Assembly: GCF_009765215.1 (NCBI RefSeq)
Contig: NZ_VLNV01000001.1
Span: forward strand, 806,001 to 870,000
Reading direction: 5' to 3'
DNA length: 64,000 nt
From: Lysobacter prati
Lineage (GTDB): Bacteria; Pseudomonadota; Gammaproteobacteria; Xanthomonadales; Xanthomonadaceae
Of the stretch, positions 39,166-50,714 are shown in pieces. Numbering within the stretch: the stretch's first letter is position 1; each line of letters opens with the position of its first letter. Position numbers and translations under genes: made by a program. The notes under the pieces were generated by a model. The model had not been told where the DNA came from. It ran no database searches and saw nothing but the letters and a program-made list of their open reading frames with translations.

Positions 39166-40173
39166 TCAAGCCTGCGAGGGAATGCGGATCTCCGGCGCCG
39201 GCACCGGCTGGCTGGCGTCCTCCGGGCACGGCATGCCCTTGATCTCCTTGCACTGCAGGCGTGCGGATTCGACCAGGCCGGGGGCCTTCTCTGCGATGAA
39301 GTCGATGAACACGCGCACCGCCGGCAGCAGACCACGGCGTGAAGCAAACACGGCGTGGAAGATGCCCTGCGGCAAACGCCAGTTCGGCAGCACGACTTCC
39401 AGTTCACCGCGCCGGACCGCTTCGGCGCAGATGGTCTCGGGCAGCAGCGTGATGCCCACGCCCTGCTGGGCCAGCGACATCAGCATCGGGAAGTCGAAGC
39501 CCATCACCCGCGGCTTCAATTCGACCCGGCGCACGTCGCCATCGGGGCCGTGCAGCTCCCAGCGTTGGCGCGCGTCGTCCTCGCTCATGCTCAGGGTGAC
39601 GTGGTCACCGAGTTCGTCCGGGTTCTTCGGCCGACCCATGCGACGCAGGTAGTCGGGGCTGGCCACCAGCAGTTCCTGGATCTGGCCGAAGCTGCGCATC
39701 ACCAGGCTGCCGTCGTCGTCGAGCTTGGCGCGAACGCGCAGGGCGACGTCGATGCCTTCATTGATGATGTCCACGCGGCGGTTGCTGACCAGCAACTGCA
39801 CCCGCACCTGCGGGAAGCGGGCGAGGAATTCCGGCAGCAGCTTGGGCATCTGCTGCTGGGCCATTCCGACGGGCACGCTGACGCGGATCACGCCGCGCGG
39901 CTCGGCGCTCAGGCGATCGACCACTTCGTGCGCGGCCTGGGCTTCGGCCAGCATCGACTGCGCATGGCGGTAGACGCTGTTGCCGACATCGGTGACGGCG
40001 AATCGGCGGGTGGAACGCTGCAACAGCCGAACGCCCAGATCCGTCTCGAGCTGGCTGATGCGTCGACTCAGGCGCGACTTGGGGATCCCCAGCGCGCGTT
40101 CCGCGGCAGCAAAGCCGGCGTGCTCGACCACCATGGCGAAGTAGTAGAGGTCGTTCAGGTCCTGCATGGCCAT
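39166..40173 (-). CDS. LysR family transcriptional regulator
   Basis: The 335-residue regulator has an N-terminal winged helix-turn-helix (residues 1-60; YYFAMVVEHAGFAAAERALGIPKSRLSRRISQLETDLG) and a LysR substrate-binding domain (about 90-300). The C-terminal tail (PVPAPEIRIPSQA) is Pro-rich. It is divergent from azoR with 113 bp between, a common layout for LysR proteins that regulate a neighbouring quinone or azo reductase gene. Two start ATGs two codons apart are possible. Confidence 0.92.
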   Translation of the reverse strand: MAMQDLNDLYYFAMVVEHAGFAAAERALGIPKSRLSRRISQLETDLGVRLLQRSTRRFAVTDVGNSVYRHAQSMLAEAQAAHEVVDRLSAEPRGVIRVSVPVGMAQQQMPKLLPEFLARFPQVRVQLLVSNRRVDIINEGIDVALRVRAKLDDDGSLVMRSFGQIQELLVASPDYLRRMGRPKNPDELGDHVTLSMSEDDARQRWELHGPDGDVRRVELKPRVMGFDFPMLMSLAQQGVGITLLPETICAEAVRRGELEVVLPNWRLPQGIFHAVFASRRGLLPAVRVFIDFIAEKAPGLVESARLQCKEIKGMPCPEDASQPVPAPEIRIPSQA

Positions 40174-40286
40174 AATTCCAATTCCAGAACAGTTAGTGGT
40201 AGTTGACCAGCTTTATCCCAAATAAGCAACGGCCTAGATTGGCGCCCAACCCGGCACCCCCGCCGAATCTGCTCCAGAGGCCCGTC

Positions 40287-40868
40287 ATGAAGCTCCTTCA
40301 CCTCGACTCCAGCGCCCTCGGCGCCAATTCCATCACCCGCGAGATCAGCGCAGCCATCGTCAAGCGCTGGCAGGAATCGCACGCCGACCTGACGGTCGAG
40401 TACCGCGACCTGGACGCCGACCCGATCCCGCACCTGACCGGCCGCACCCTGTCCAAGGCCGACCAGGCCGAGGCCGATGCCGGCGAAGCCGTGATCCAGC
40501 AGTTCCTCGATGCCGATGTAGTGGTGATTGGCACCCCGTTTTACAACTTCGGCATCCCCTCGACGCTGAAAGCCTGGATCGACCGGGTCGCCGTCGCCGG
40601 CCGCACGTTCCGCTACACCGAGACCGGCCCCGAGGGCCTGGCGGGTGGCAAGCGCGTGATCATCGCCAGCGGTCGCGGTGGTATCTACGGCGATGTGAGC
40701 CCGGCCGACTTCCAGGAGTCGTACCTGCGCCACGTGTTCGGCTTCCTCGGCGTGACCGATCTGGAGATCGTCCGTGCCGAAGGCGTCGCCTACTCAGACC
40801 AGCACCGCACCGACGCTCTGGCCGCTGCCCATGCGTCCATCCGTTCGCCTCTGGCACAGGCCGCCTGA
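40287..40868 (+). CDS. azoR: FMN-dependent NADH:quinone/azo reductase
   Basis: This 193-residue flavodoxin-fold enzyme reduces quinones and azo compounds with NADH and protects against thiol-reactive quinones. The signatures are LHLDSSALGANSITREIS at the N-terminus (FMN phosphate loop), TPFYNFGIPSTLKAWIDRV near residue 90 and IIASGRGGIYG near 135. ATG 40287 is chosen since it begins the beta-1 strand MKLLHLDSS. It is followed by a strong terminator at 40956-40984 and is divergent from the LysR gene that probably controls it. Confidence 0.94.
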   Translation: MKLLHLDSSALGANSITREISAAIVKRWQESHADLTVEYRDLDADPIPHLTGRTLSKADQAEADAGEAVIQQFLDADVVVIGTPFYNFGIPSTLKAWIDRVAVAGRTFRYTETGPEGLAGGKRVIIASGRGGIYGDVSPADFQESYLRHVFGFLGVTDLEIVRAEGVAYSDQHRTDALAAAHASIRSPLAQAA

Positions 40869-40955
40869 TAACCCCCTGGGACTCCCCTTCCCTCGTTCAG
40901 GCTGTCTGACTAGGCGTTCCCGGCCCATCCCTCCCCGCTTGGGCGCGGGAACGCG

Positions 40956-40984
40956 ACGGGCCCGCATTGCGGGCCCGTTTTTTT
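40956..40984 (+). terminator. Rho-independent terminator after azoR
   Basis: ACGGGCCCGC-ATT-GCGGGCCCGT forms a perfect 10-bp GC-rich stem with a 3-nt loop, followed directly by TTTTTTT. It lies 87 bp after the azoR stop and before the convergent serS end. Confidence 0.92.
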
Positions 40985-41027
40985 GTCCGGGTTGTAGCCG
41001 CTGCCCGCAATTGCAGGCCGCGAGCTC

Positions 41028-42350
<1,323 letters not shown>

Positions 42351-42443
42351 TTATCGCGTGTAACCGCCTCCTACGGCGACCGGTTGCCGAATCATTAACG
42401 CGAAGCTCGTCAGAATCGGCCGAGAAACCCAGACGGACGGCTC

Positions 42444-43112
42444 ATGTCCCTATCCGCTCCTGCGACACCGCATCCTTCCAGGCATCCACTGGCTTCCCTT
42501 TCCGACTGGCTGCCCGCCCGACGCTCGCTGCTGTGGGTGCTGATCGCATTCGTCGCGGGCCTGCTGCTGTTTGCCCTGGTACTCGGTCTGGGTCGCGATC
42601 GCGGGACCGAACGTGGCGGCGCAACACTGCCGACGGCCGCATCAACGCAATACGCCCCCCTGCCCGCGCCGTTGCCCGCTGCCGGAGCAGATGGCGCCAG
42701 CCGCTTGGACAAGCCGCCGGGCGCGGATAGTCCCGGAGGCGACGATCAGCCCCGACTGGTGGAGACCCGACCACCGGCACCGCCTCCTGCCCTGCAGCAG
42801 CAGGCTCCGGCACCCGCCGCGGTCGCGGTGGCGACCAGCCGCCCGGAACCCGTCCCCGGACAGACACCATCACCGCGTTATCCCACGCAGGCGCTTCGTC
42901 GCGGCGAAAGCGGCACGGTCAACGTGCGGGTCGAGATCGGCCCCGATGGCGTGCCGGCACAGGTCAGCGTCGATGGCAGCAGCGGCTCGCGCTATCTCGA
43001 TCGCGCTGCCGTCGATGCGGTGCGCCGCTGGCACTTCCGCCCGGCGATGAGCAATGGTCAGCCGGTCAGCGGCTCGGTGATCGTTCCGATCAGGTTCGAC
43101 GCCCAGCGTTGA
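42444..43112 (+). CDS. TonB-like energy transducer
   Basis: The 222-residue protein has one N-terminal membrane anchor (LLWVLIAFVAGLLLFALVLGLG, about 30-51), a Pro/Ala-rich periplasmic linker (about 60-140) and a C-terminal TonB domain (PRYPTQALRRGESGTVNVRVEIGPDG, then LDRAAVDAVRRWHFRPA). The YP and W-F-P motifs are diagnostic. It would couple the proton motive force via ExbB/ExbD to outer-membrane receptors; no exbBD genes are nearby. It is divergent from serS by 123 bp. Confidence 0.92.
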   Translation: MSLSAPATPHPSRHPLASLSDWLPARRSLLWVLIAFVAGLLLFALVLGLGRDRGTERGGATLPTAASTQYAPLPAPLPAAGADGASRLDKPPGADSPGGDDQPRLVETRPPAPPPALQQQAPAPAAVAVATSRPEPVPGQTPSPRYPTQALRRGESGTVNVRVEIGPDGVPAQVSVDGSSGSRYLDRAAVDAVRRWHFRPAMSNGQPVSGSVIVPIRFDAQR

Positions 43113-43126
43113 CCTGCAAGGGTCAA

Positions 43127-43165
43127 CGCTTGAGTGAGGCGCGCTTGAGTGAGGCGCGCTTGAGT
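43127..43165. repeat. 15-bp tandem repeat between convergent genes
   Basis: CGCTTGAGTGAGGCG occurs twice in tandem (43127-43141, 43142-43156) with a third partial copy (CGCTTGAGT) directly after, between the TonB-like and O-antigen ligase stops. Its function, if any, is unclear. Confidence 0.8.
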
Positions 43166-43179
43166 CAGGAACGTCCTGC

Positions 43180-44691
43180 TCAGGTGTTCGCGCCGCGACG
43201 ACGCATCAGCGCGTAGGCGATACAACAGCCAAACAGGAGTTCCTGCGGCGCGCGCGCGTACTCGAATCGCCATAGCAGCGAATCGAAGGCGTTGGCCACC
43301 AGCACGATACCCACGCACCCGGCGAGCGCCCAGAAGCTGGCGGTGGAAATGATTCCGCTGCGCCAGGCCAGGACCAGTTCGCGGATCACCAGCACGAACA
43401 GAGCCAACAGCAGCAGCGAACCGATCAGGCCCATGCCGACCAGTGCGTCGAGGTACGAGTTGTGCAGATGGACGTGGCGCTCGCCGGCCAGGTCCAGGTG
43501 CGCTGACGCGATCAGCGCCGGAGTGGAGTCCAGGCCCCAGCCGAGCCACGGACGCTCCTTGAACTTCTCCACGCCCAGCTCGTACAGGCGCACGCGAATG
43601 CCGATCGCCTTGTTGCCGGGGATGGTCGTGTCGATGGTCGAGGTGACGTCAGCATCCGGCGCCGCGCTGGTTGGTGCGCCCGGCTCTACGACGGATACCC
43701 TGGACGGGGCGTGGCTGACCCGCGGCGGATCAGTGGCTTTGGAAGGATTGGCAGGTGCGACCACCCCCGCCGCCTCCTCGGCAACGGGCAGCATGCGCTC
43801 GGCGCCAGCGAAACGGATCGCGAAGATGTCGCGCGCACCGAGTGCGAGCAGGACCGATATCAGCGCCCCCAGCACGATCGGCTGCCAAGGAAGCGACCGG
43901 ATGCCGCGCGGGCGTCGGGTCAGCCAATAGCCCAGGATCGCCAGCGGCGTGGCCGACAGAAAGGCCAACCAGGCCCCGCGGGATTGCGAAAACAGCAGCA
44001 CGCAGAAACTTCCGGCGTAGGCGGCAAAGCCCACGGCAAGCAGCCAGTTGCGGTGTCGGCCGCGAGGGTGATCGCGCCAGATCCCAATCAGCAGGCACAG
44101 CGCTAGCCAGCCGCCGACGGCAGCCAGTTGCCCGCTCAGGTTCTCGGGAATGCCGAAACGGGGTCGCACCTGCCCTTCCCAGATCGCCGGCAGCGCATGC
44201 CACGGCATGTGGTACAGCACGGCAACGAGCAGGCCAAGGACCATCAACCCCAGCAACCCCGGGATGGCCCGCGGGCACACCGAAAGCCACCAGCCGACCA
44301 CGCAGGCGAATACGCCCAGGCGCACCAGCTTGGCGGCGGTGGATAGCTGGGAGGAGTAATCGATCTGGGGGACGACCGAGGTCGCATAGAGCGAGTGCAC
44401 GATCAGGAAGGCGATGAACACCCCGAGCAGGCGCACGACCGGGAGCGCTGCCAGCTCGCGCCACGGCGTCCGGCCGGCGAAGAACATCGCCACCAGCGCC
44501 ATCCCCGCTCCGAATTCCGGCCGCATGTACAGGTCGAAATCGGTCATGGCGAAGAACGCCAGGAATCCCAGGCTGCACAAGGCGACCCGCAACAGGCGCG
44601 GGCTCACCTCGACCTCGGTCAGTGGCCGCATGGGGATCGACCTGCCGCCTCGGCGGCCGGGCATGTCCGTGTCAAAAGTCTGTTGGGACAC
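43180..44691 (-). CDS. O-antigen ligase family (WaaL-like) membrane protein
   Basis: The protein has up to 503 residues with about 11-12 transmembrane helices. A large periplasmic loop (about 300-400, including GIRVRLYELGVEKFKERPWLGWGLDSTP and HLHNSYLDALVGMGLIGSLL) is typical of the Wzy_C domain; H-x-H-N-S-Y is the usual signature. It may ligate O-antigen to lipid A-core or act on another glycan. It lies 44 bp downstream of aroA on the same strand. The start may be a later ATG (MPGRRGG or MRPLTEVE) rather than 44691. Confidence 0.88.
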   Translation of the reverse strand: MSQQTFDTDMPGRRGGRSIPMRPLTEVEVSPRLLRVALCSLGFLAFFAMTDFDLYMRPEFGAGMALVAMFFAGRTPWRELAALPVVRLLGVFIAFLIVHSLYATSVVPQIDYSSQLSTAAKLVRLGVFACVVGWWLSVCPRAIPGLLGLMVLGLLVAVLYHMPWHALPAIWEGQVRPRFGIPENLSGQLAAVGGWLALCLLIGIWRDHPRGRHRNWLLAVGFAAYAGSFCVLLFSQSRGAWLAFLSATPLAILGYWLTRRPRGIRSLPWQPIVLGALISVLLALGARDIFAIRFAGAERMLPVAEEAAGVVAPANPSKATDPPRVSHAPSRVSVVEPGAPTSAAPDADVTSTIDTTIPGNKAIGIRVRLYELGVEKFKERPWLGWGLDSTPALIASAHLDLAGERHVHLHNSYLDALVGMGLIGSLLLLALFVLVIRELVLAWRSGIISTASFWALAGCVGIVLVANAFDSLLWRFEYARAPQELLFGCCIAYALMRRRGANT

Positions 44692-44735
44692 AAGCGTCGA
44701 TTCGGGGGCACGGACAAGACATGTCTGAGTCTAAT

Positions 44736-46049
44736 TCAGTGCGCTCCAGCCAGCCAGATGCCCGCATCGGCGGCCAGGGTGTCGAAGCCTGGAAACGAGG
44801 TGGCCACGTTGGCAACGTCGAGGATCCGGACCTCGCCCAGGGCACGCTGCGCCGCCACGGCGAAGCTCATGGCGATGCGGTGGTCGCCGTGACTGTCGAC
44901 GGTGCCCGACCCGATCGGCCCCGGCACGATGGTCGCACCGTCGGGATGTTCCTCCACCTCGATGCCCAGCGCCCGCAGGCCCTGCGCCATGGTGGCGATG
45001 CGATCGGACTCCTTGACCCGCAGTTCGGCTGCATCGCGGATCGTGGTAGTGCCCTGCGCGCACGCGGCCGCCACGAACAATGCCGGGAACTCGTCGATCA
45101 TGTCCGGTGCCAGGTCGCCGGCGACCTCGACGCCATGCAGCGGCGCATGCCTGACGACCAGGTCGGCCACCGGTTCGCCGCCCTGCTCGCTGGCGTTCTC
45201 CTCGCGGATGTCCGCGCCCATTCGACGCAGCGCGGTCAGCAGGCCAGTACGGCGCGGGTTCATGCCGACGGCCTCGAGGCGAAGCTCCGAGCCGGGGATG
45301 ATGCTGGCGGCCACCAGGAAGAATGCCGCCGAGGAAAAATCGGCTGGCACCGCGACATCCGCCGCGCGCAGGCGGTGACCGCCCTGCAGTCTGGCGTAAC
45401 CCGGCGAGAACTCGATCGGCCAACCGAACGCGGCGAGCATGCGCTCGGTGTAGTCGCGCGTCGGGTGTGGTTCGCGCACGATCGTCTCGCCGTCTGCGTA
45501 CAGCCCGGCCAGCAGCAGCGCCGACTTCACCTGGGCGCTGGCGACGGGCAGCGTGTAGTCGATGCCGTGCAGCGGCGCGGCGCCTTGGATCCGCAGCGGT
45601 GGCAAACCGTCGGCGTCCGATCCGATCACCGCGCCCATCTTCGCCAGCGGGTCGATCACCCGGCGCATCGGCCGCTTCGACAAGGAGGCATCGCCGACCA
45701 GCACGCTGTCGAACGCCTGCCCCGCCAGCACGCCGGCCAGCAGACGCATGCCGGTGCCGGCATTGCCGCAGTCAAGGACGGCATCGCTGCCGCGCAGGCC
45801 ATGCAGGCCAACGCCGTAGACGATGCGCTCGCTGGCGCTGGGGGTGAGGATGCGCACCCCGAGTTGCTCGAACACGCGCGCCGTGGCCCGCGTGTCCTCG
45901 CCTTCGAGGAAGCCGCTGATGCGGGTGGTGCCTTCGGCCAGCGCGGCGAGCATGATCGCCCGGTGCGAGACCGACTTGTCGCCGGGGACGCGGACGCTGC
46001 CACGCAACGGCTGCCCGGCATGGGCGATCCAGTCCTGTCGGGCACTCAT
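44736..46049 (-). CDS. aroA: 3-phosphoshikimate 1-carboxyvinyltransferase (EPSP synthase)
   Basis: The 437-residue enzyme transfers enolpyruvyl from PEP to shikimate-3-phosphate, step 6 of the chorismate pathway. PGDKSVSHRAIMLAALAEG (about residue 22) carries the catalytic Lys and Arg, LDCGNAGTGMRLLAG (about 92) is the PEP-binding glycine loop, and VKESDRIATMAQGLRALG near 345 is the second signature. It overlaps hisC by ATGA and is the last core gene of the serC-pheA-hisC-aroA operon. LDCGNAGTGM has Gly-Met where sensitive plant enzymes have Ala-Met, so herbicide response cannot be predicted from this alone. Confidence 0.97.
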   Translation of the reverse strand: MSARQDWIAHAGQPLRGSVRVPGDKSVSHRAIMLAALAEGTTRISGFLEGEDTRATARVFEQLGVRILTPSASERIVYGVGLHGLRGSDAVLDCGNAGTGMRLLAGVLAGQAFDSVLVGDASLSKRPMRRVIDPLAKMGAVIGSDADGLPPLRIQGAAPLHGIDYTLPVASAQVKSALLLAGLYADGETIVREPHPTRDYTERMLAAFGWPIEFSPGYARLQGGHRLRAADVAVPADFSSAAFFLVAASIIPGSELRLEAVGMNPRRTGLLTALRRMGADIREENASEQGGEPVADLVVRHAPLHGVEVAGDLAPDMIDEFPALFVAAACAQGTTTIRDAAELRVKESDRIATMAQGLRALGIEVEEHPDGATIVPGPIGSGTVDSHGDHRIAMSFAVAAQRALGEVRILDVANVATSFPGFDTLAADAGIWLAGAH

Positions 46050-47209
46050 GCCAGCACCTCGTCCAGTGCCGCCAGCAGGCGACGGCTCTCATCGACCGTG
46101 CCGACGGTGATCCGCAGGCACTCCGGCAAGCCGTAGCCGCCCATCGGCCGCAGAACGACGCCGCGCGCTGCCAGATCGGCCTCGATCTGCGCGGTACGCG
46201 GGCCGAACTCGACCAGCACGAAATTCGTCTGCGAGGGATACACGCGCAGGCCACGCTGGCCCAGCTGCGCCGCCAGCGCGGCGCGCTCCTCGGCATTGCG
46301 GGTGCAAGCCCATTGCAGGTGCGCTTCATCGCCGAGCGCCGCTTCGCACGCCGCCAGCGCCGGTCCGTTGACATTGAAACTCTCGCGCAGGCGCTCCATC
46401 ACCGCAACCAGCCCGGGAGCGCCGATCAGATAGCCCACGCGCAGGCCAGCCAGCCCATAGGCCTTGCTGAAGGTGCGCGTCAGCAGCAGGTTCGGGTGCG
46501 CGCCGAGCAGCGGCAGTGCACTGGCGGCATCGGCACCGGCATCGGCCATCTCGGCGTAGGCCTCGTCCATGACGACGATGACTTCATCGGGTACCTGCTT
46601 GAGGAACGTGGTCAGTGCCTGGCGGCCAAACCACGTGCCGGTCGGGTTGTTCGGATTGGCCAGGAAAACCAGCTTGGTCCTGGTGCCGATAGCCTTGGCG
46701 ATCGCGTCGAGGTCATGCCCCAGCGGCATCGTGGCGTCGTCATGGGGCCGCGCATCGACCATCCGCAGGGTGGCACCGGCGGCCTGGGTCGCCAACGCGA
46801 ACACGGCAAAGCCATAGCGCGAGCAGACGACCTCATCGCCGGGGCCAGCGAACACCTGGCCCAGTTGCATCAGCAATTCGTGCGAGCCGTTGCCCAGCAG
46901 GATCTGCGCGGTGTCAACGTCATGCTTCGCTGCCAGTGCGCGCTTGAGATCGGCGCCAAGTGGATCGGGATAACGGTGCAATGCCTGGAGCTGGCCGACG
47001 ATGGCTTCGCGCGCGGCCGGCGATGGGCCGTACGGGTTCTCGTTGGAGCCCAGTTCGACCAGGTTGGCCTCGCCGAAGCGCTTTCGCATCGCCACCAGGT
47101 CATGGCCCGGATCGTAGGCGCGCAGCCGCTGCACGCCCGCGCTGGCGCGCGATGCAAACCAGGCCTCGTCGAATGCATGCTCGCCTTCGCGGCCAACCGC
47201 CTGGCTCAT
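46046..47209 (-). CDS. hisC: Histidinol-phosphate / aromatic aminotransferase
   Basis: This 387-residue PLP-dependent class II aminotransferase shows LGSNENPYGPSPAAREAI (about residue 54), NPNNPTGTWFG (about 170) and the Schiff-base Lys in LTRTFSKAYGLAGLRVGYL (about 230). HisC acts on histidinol phosphate and often also on aromatic keto acids. Its place between pheA and aroA suggests that phenylalanine transamination is a main role. It overlaps both neighbours by four bases. Confidence 0.95.
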   Translation of the reverse strand: MSQAVGREGEHAFDEAWFASRASAGVQRLRAYDPGHDLVAMRKRFGEANLVELGSNENPYGPSPAAREAIVGQLQALHRYPDPLGADLKRALAAKHDVDTAQILLGNGSHELLMQLGQVFAGPGDEVVCSRYGFAVFALATQAAGATLRMVDARPHDDATMPLGHDLDAIAKAIGTRTKLVFLANPNNPTGTWFGRQALTTFLKQVPDEVIVVMDEAYAEMADAGADAASALPLLGAHPNLLLTRTFSKAYGLAGLRVGYLIGAPGLVAVMERLRESFNVNGPALAACEAALGDEAHLQWACTRNAEERAALAAQLGQRGLRVYPSQTNFVLVEFGPRTAQIEADLAARGVVLRPMGGYGLPECLRITVGTVDESRRLLAALDEVLA

Positions 47210-48411
47210 GCGATCGCCACCGGGTAGGAACCCAGCACCTTCACTTCCTGCGCGTACTCATCCAGCTCGTCCAGCGCGCGGCGCATCGCCTCGTCGTCCA
47301 CGTGGCCACCGACGTCGATGAAGAACGCGTACTGCCACAGGCCGGTGTGACCGGGACGGGACTCAATGCGGTTCATGCTCAGGCCGTGCCTGGCAAACGG
47401 CGCCAGCACGTGATGCAGGGCACCGGGCTGGTCCTTGATGAACACCAGCAGCGACGTACGGTCATTGCCCGAGGTCGGGAACAGCTCGCGACCGAGCACG
47501 AGGAAGCGCGTGGTGTTGTCGGGGCGGTCCTCGATCGGCCCGGCGATGGACTTGAGGCCATAAACGTTGGCGGCACTGATACCCGCGATCGCCGCCGCGT
47601 CATCGGCGCTGCGCGCCCGGCGCGCGGCCTCGGCGTTGCTGCCCACCGCGATCTTCTCCGCCTTGGGCAGGTACTGACGCAGCCAGGCCTTGCACTGGGC
47701 GAACGACTGCGGGTGCGAGTACACGCGCTCGATGTCCTCGATGCGGCCACTGCGCGAAAGCAGGTGCTGGTGCACGCGCAGCTCGACTTCGCCACAGATC
47801 TTCAGCTTCGAGGTCAGGAACATGTCGAGCGTCGACTGGATCGTGCCCTGGGTGGAGTTCTCCACCGGCACCACGCCGAAGTCGGCATGGCCGGCCTCCA
47901 CTTCCTGGAACACTTCTTCGATGCTGCCCAGCGGCAGGCCATGGATCGAGTGACCGAAGTGCTTGTAGACCGCCTGCTGCGAATGCGTGCCTTCCGGGCC
48001 GAGGTAACCGATCTTCAACGGTTCCTGCTGCGCCAGGCAGGCGGACATGATTTCGCGAAACAGACGCACCAGCACTTCATCGTTGAGCGGACCATCGTTG
48101 CGATCGACCACGCGGCGCAGCACCTGCGCCTCGCGCTCGGGACGGTAGTAGTCCACGGCTGCGGCCAGCTTGCCCTTGGCCTTGCCGACCTGGTTGGCAA
48201 ACTGCGCACGCTCGGCGATCAACTGCTGGATATGACGGTCGATGCCGTCGATGCGCTCGCGCAGGGCGAGCAGATCGGGCGGAATCGGCGCGGCCTGTGC
48301 CTCGGTGCCCGCGGCCTTCGCGGACTTGCCGGATGCGGCCTTGGCGGCCTTGACCTTGACCGGCGCCTTCTTTGTCGCGGCCTTGGCCGGGGTCTTCTTG
48401 CCACTGCTCAT
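47206..48411 (-). CDS. pheA: Bifunctional chorismate mutase / prephenate dehydratase
   Basis: This 401-residue P-protein makes phenylpyruvate from chorismate. Its domains are a chorismate mutase type II helical domain (about 43-125; LLALRERIDGIDRHIQQLIAERAQFA), prephenate dehydratase (about 130-305; IGYLGPEGTHSQQAVYKHFG, VPVENSTQGTIQSTLD, TTRFLVLG) and a C-terminal ACT regulatory domain (about 315-400; LHHVLAPFARHGLSMNRIESRPG, with the ESRP Phe-binding motif), so feedback inhibition by phenylalanine is expected. The N-terminal 40 residues are Lys/Ala-rich and not part of the usual protein. Confidence 0.97.
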   Translation of the reverse strand: MSSGKKTPAKAATKKAPVKVKAAKAASGKSAKAAGTEAQAAPIPPDLLALRERIDGIDRHIQQLIAERAQFANQVGKAKGKLAAAVDYYRPEREAQVLRRVVDRNDGPLNDEVLVRLFREIMSACLAQQEPLKIGYLGPEGTHSQQAVYKHFGHSIHGLPLGSIEEVFQEVEAGHADFGVVPVENSTQGTIQSTLDMFLTSKLKICGEVELRVHQHLLSRSGRIEDIERVYSHPQSFAQCKAWLRQYLPKAEKIAVGSNAEAARRARSADDAAAIAGISAANVYGLKSIAGPIEDRPDNTTRFLVLGRELFPTSGNDRTSLLVFIKDQPGALHHVLAPFARHGLSMNRIESRPGHTGLWQYAFFIDVGGHVDDEAMRRALDELDEYAQEVKVLGSYPVAIA

Positions 48412-48442
48412 TTCGGTGTGTGCCTCGATTGCCTCGTTTGCT

Positions 48443-48466
48443 CCCTTCCCCGCTGGCGGGAAAGGG
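48443..48466. repeat. Hairpin between serC and pheA
   Basis: CCCTTCCCCG-CTGG-CGGGAAAGGG: 10-bp arms with one mismatch, in the 66-bp gap between serC and pheA. It lacks a T tract; it may be an mRNA processing/attenuation element or a decayed copy of the dispersed REP-like unit. Confidence 0.45.
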
Positions 48467-48477
48467 CCTGATGTTCG

Positions 48478-49563
48478 TCAGCCGTTGCGCTGCTGGAAGT
48501 CGCGCATGAACGCTGCCAATGCCTGCACGCCTGCTTCGGGCATCGCGTTGTAGATCGACGCGCGCATGCCACCAAGCACGCGATGGCCCTTGAGCGAGAT
48601 CATTCCGTTCCGCGCCGCCTGCTCGAGAAAGGCCGCGTCGAGCGAGGGGTCGTGCAGGAAGAACGGTATGTTCATGCGCGAGCGCGCCGCCAGCGCGACG
48701 TCATTGCGATAGAAGCCACCGGAGTGGTCGATCACGTCATACAGCAGGCCGGCCTTGCGGGCGTTGCGGCGTGCGAACTCTTCCACGCCGCCTTCGGCCA
48801 GCATCCACTTGAACACCAGCCCGGCCAGGTACCAGTTCCAGGTCGGTGGCGTGTTGAGCATCGAGTCGCCCTTGAGGTGGGCGCGGTAGTCGAAGATTTC
48901 AGCGCGCGGCTGGCCAGCACGCTCGAGCAGGTCGCGGCGCACGATCACCACCGCGACCCCGACCGGGCCCAGGTTCTTCTGCGCACCGCCATAGATCAGC
49001 CCGAAGCGCGACACATCCAGCGGCTCGGACGCGATCGAAGAGCTGAAGTCGGCAAACAGCGGGACATCGCCTACGTCGGGGATGTCGTGGAACTCGACGC
49101 CGTGGATGGTTTCGTTGGCGGTGTAGTGGACGTAGGCGGCGTCGGGCGAAAGCTGCCACGTCTCGCGGGCAGGAATGTCGCGGAAACCGCCCGGTTCGCC
49201 ATCGGCGGCCACGTTGACGTCGCAGTACGGCCGCACCTGCTTCAGCGCGGTCTTGCCCCAGTGGCCAGTCACCACGTAGTCGACGCGTTGACCTGGCGAG
49301 GTGAAGTTGAGTGCCATCAGCGCCTGCTGGGCCGTCGCCCCGCCCTGCAGGAACAACACCGCATAGTCGTCAGGGATGGAGACCAGGCGGCGCAGGTCGG
49401 CTTCGGCCTCGGCCGCGACCGCCATGAATTCCGGGCCGCGATGGCTGAGCTCGACGATGGAAGCGCCTACGCCGTGCCAATCGATCAGCTCTTCCTGAGC
49501 CTGTCGCAGCACCGGCTCGGGCAGGGTCGCGGGGCCGGCGGCGAAATTGAAGGCGCGGGACAT
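48478..49563 (-). CDS. serC: Phosphoserine aminotransferase
   Basis: This 361-residue PLP enzyme converts 3-phosphohydroxypyruvate and glutamate to phosphoserine, and also serves pyridoxine synthesis. [20 protein letters not shown] at the N-terminus, [17 protein letters not shown] (about 75), [13 protein letters not shown] (about 150) and the PLP Lys in [18 protein letters not shown] (about 195) are diagnostic. The start is MSRAFNF at 49563. It heads the serC-pheA-hisC-aroA operon, an arrangement common in Pseudomonas and Xanthomonadales. Confidence 0.97.
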   Translation of the reverse strand: MSRAFNFAAGPATLPEPVLRQAQEELIDWHGVGASIVELSHRGPEFMAVAAEAEADLRRLVSIPDDYAVLFLQGGATAQQALMALNFTSPGQRVDYVVTGHWGKTALKQVRPYCDVNVAADGEPGGFRDIPARETWQLSPDAAYVHYTANETIHGVEFHDIPDVGDVPLFADFSSSIASEPLDVSRFGLIYGGAQKNLGPVGVAVVIVRRDLLERAGQPRAEIFDYRAHLKGDSMLNTPPTWNWYLAGLVFKWMLAEGGVEEFARRNARKAGLLYDVIDHSGGFYRNDVALAARSRMNIPFFLHDPSLDAAFLEQAARNGMISLKGHRVLGGMRASIYNAMPEAGVQALAAFMRDFQQRNG

Positions 49564-49732
49564 GAACGCTCCAGTCAGGAAGGGATGGTGGGGCTGGGCG
49601 GCCAAGTATGCCGCACTGCAACAGCCAGCGGATTCATGGTTTCCCGCGCAACTTTTCCCTCGCTGGCTCCCTCTATAGTCAGTGGACGGAGCGCTCCCCC
49701 CTGGCGCGCCGCCGCACCATCCGGAGTTGGAC

Positions 49733-50701
<969 letters not shown>

Positions 50702-50714
50702 CGACGTGGCTGGC

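Noticed and set aside
43127-43165. CRISPR-like array
   Set aside because: The units are 15 bp and contiguous with no spacers, so this is a plain tandem repeat.
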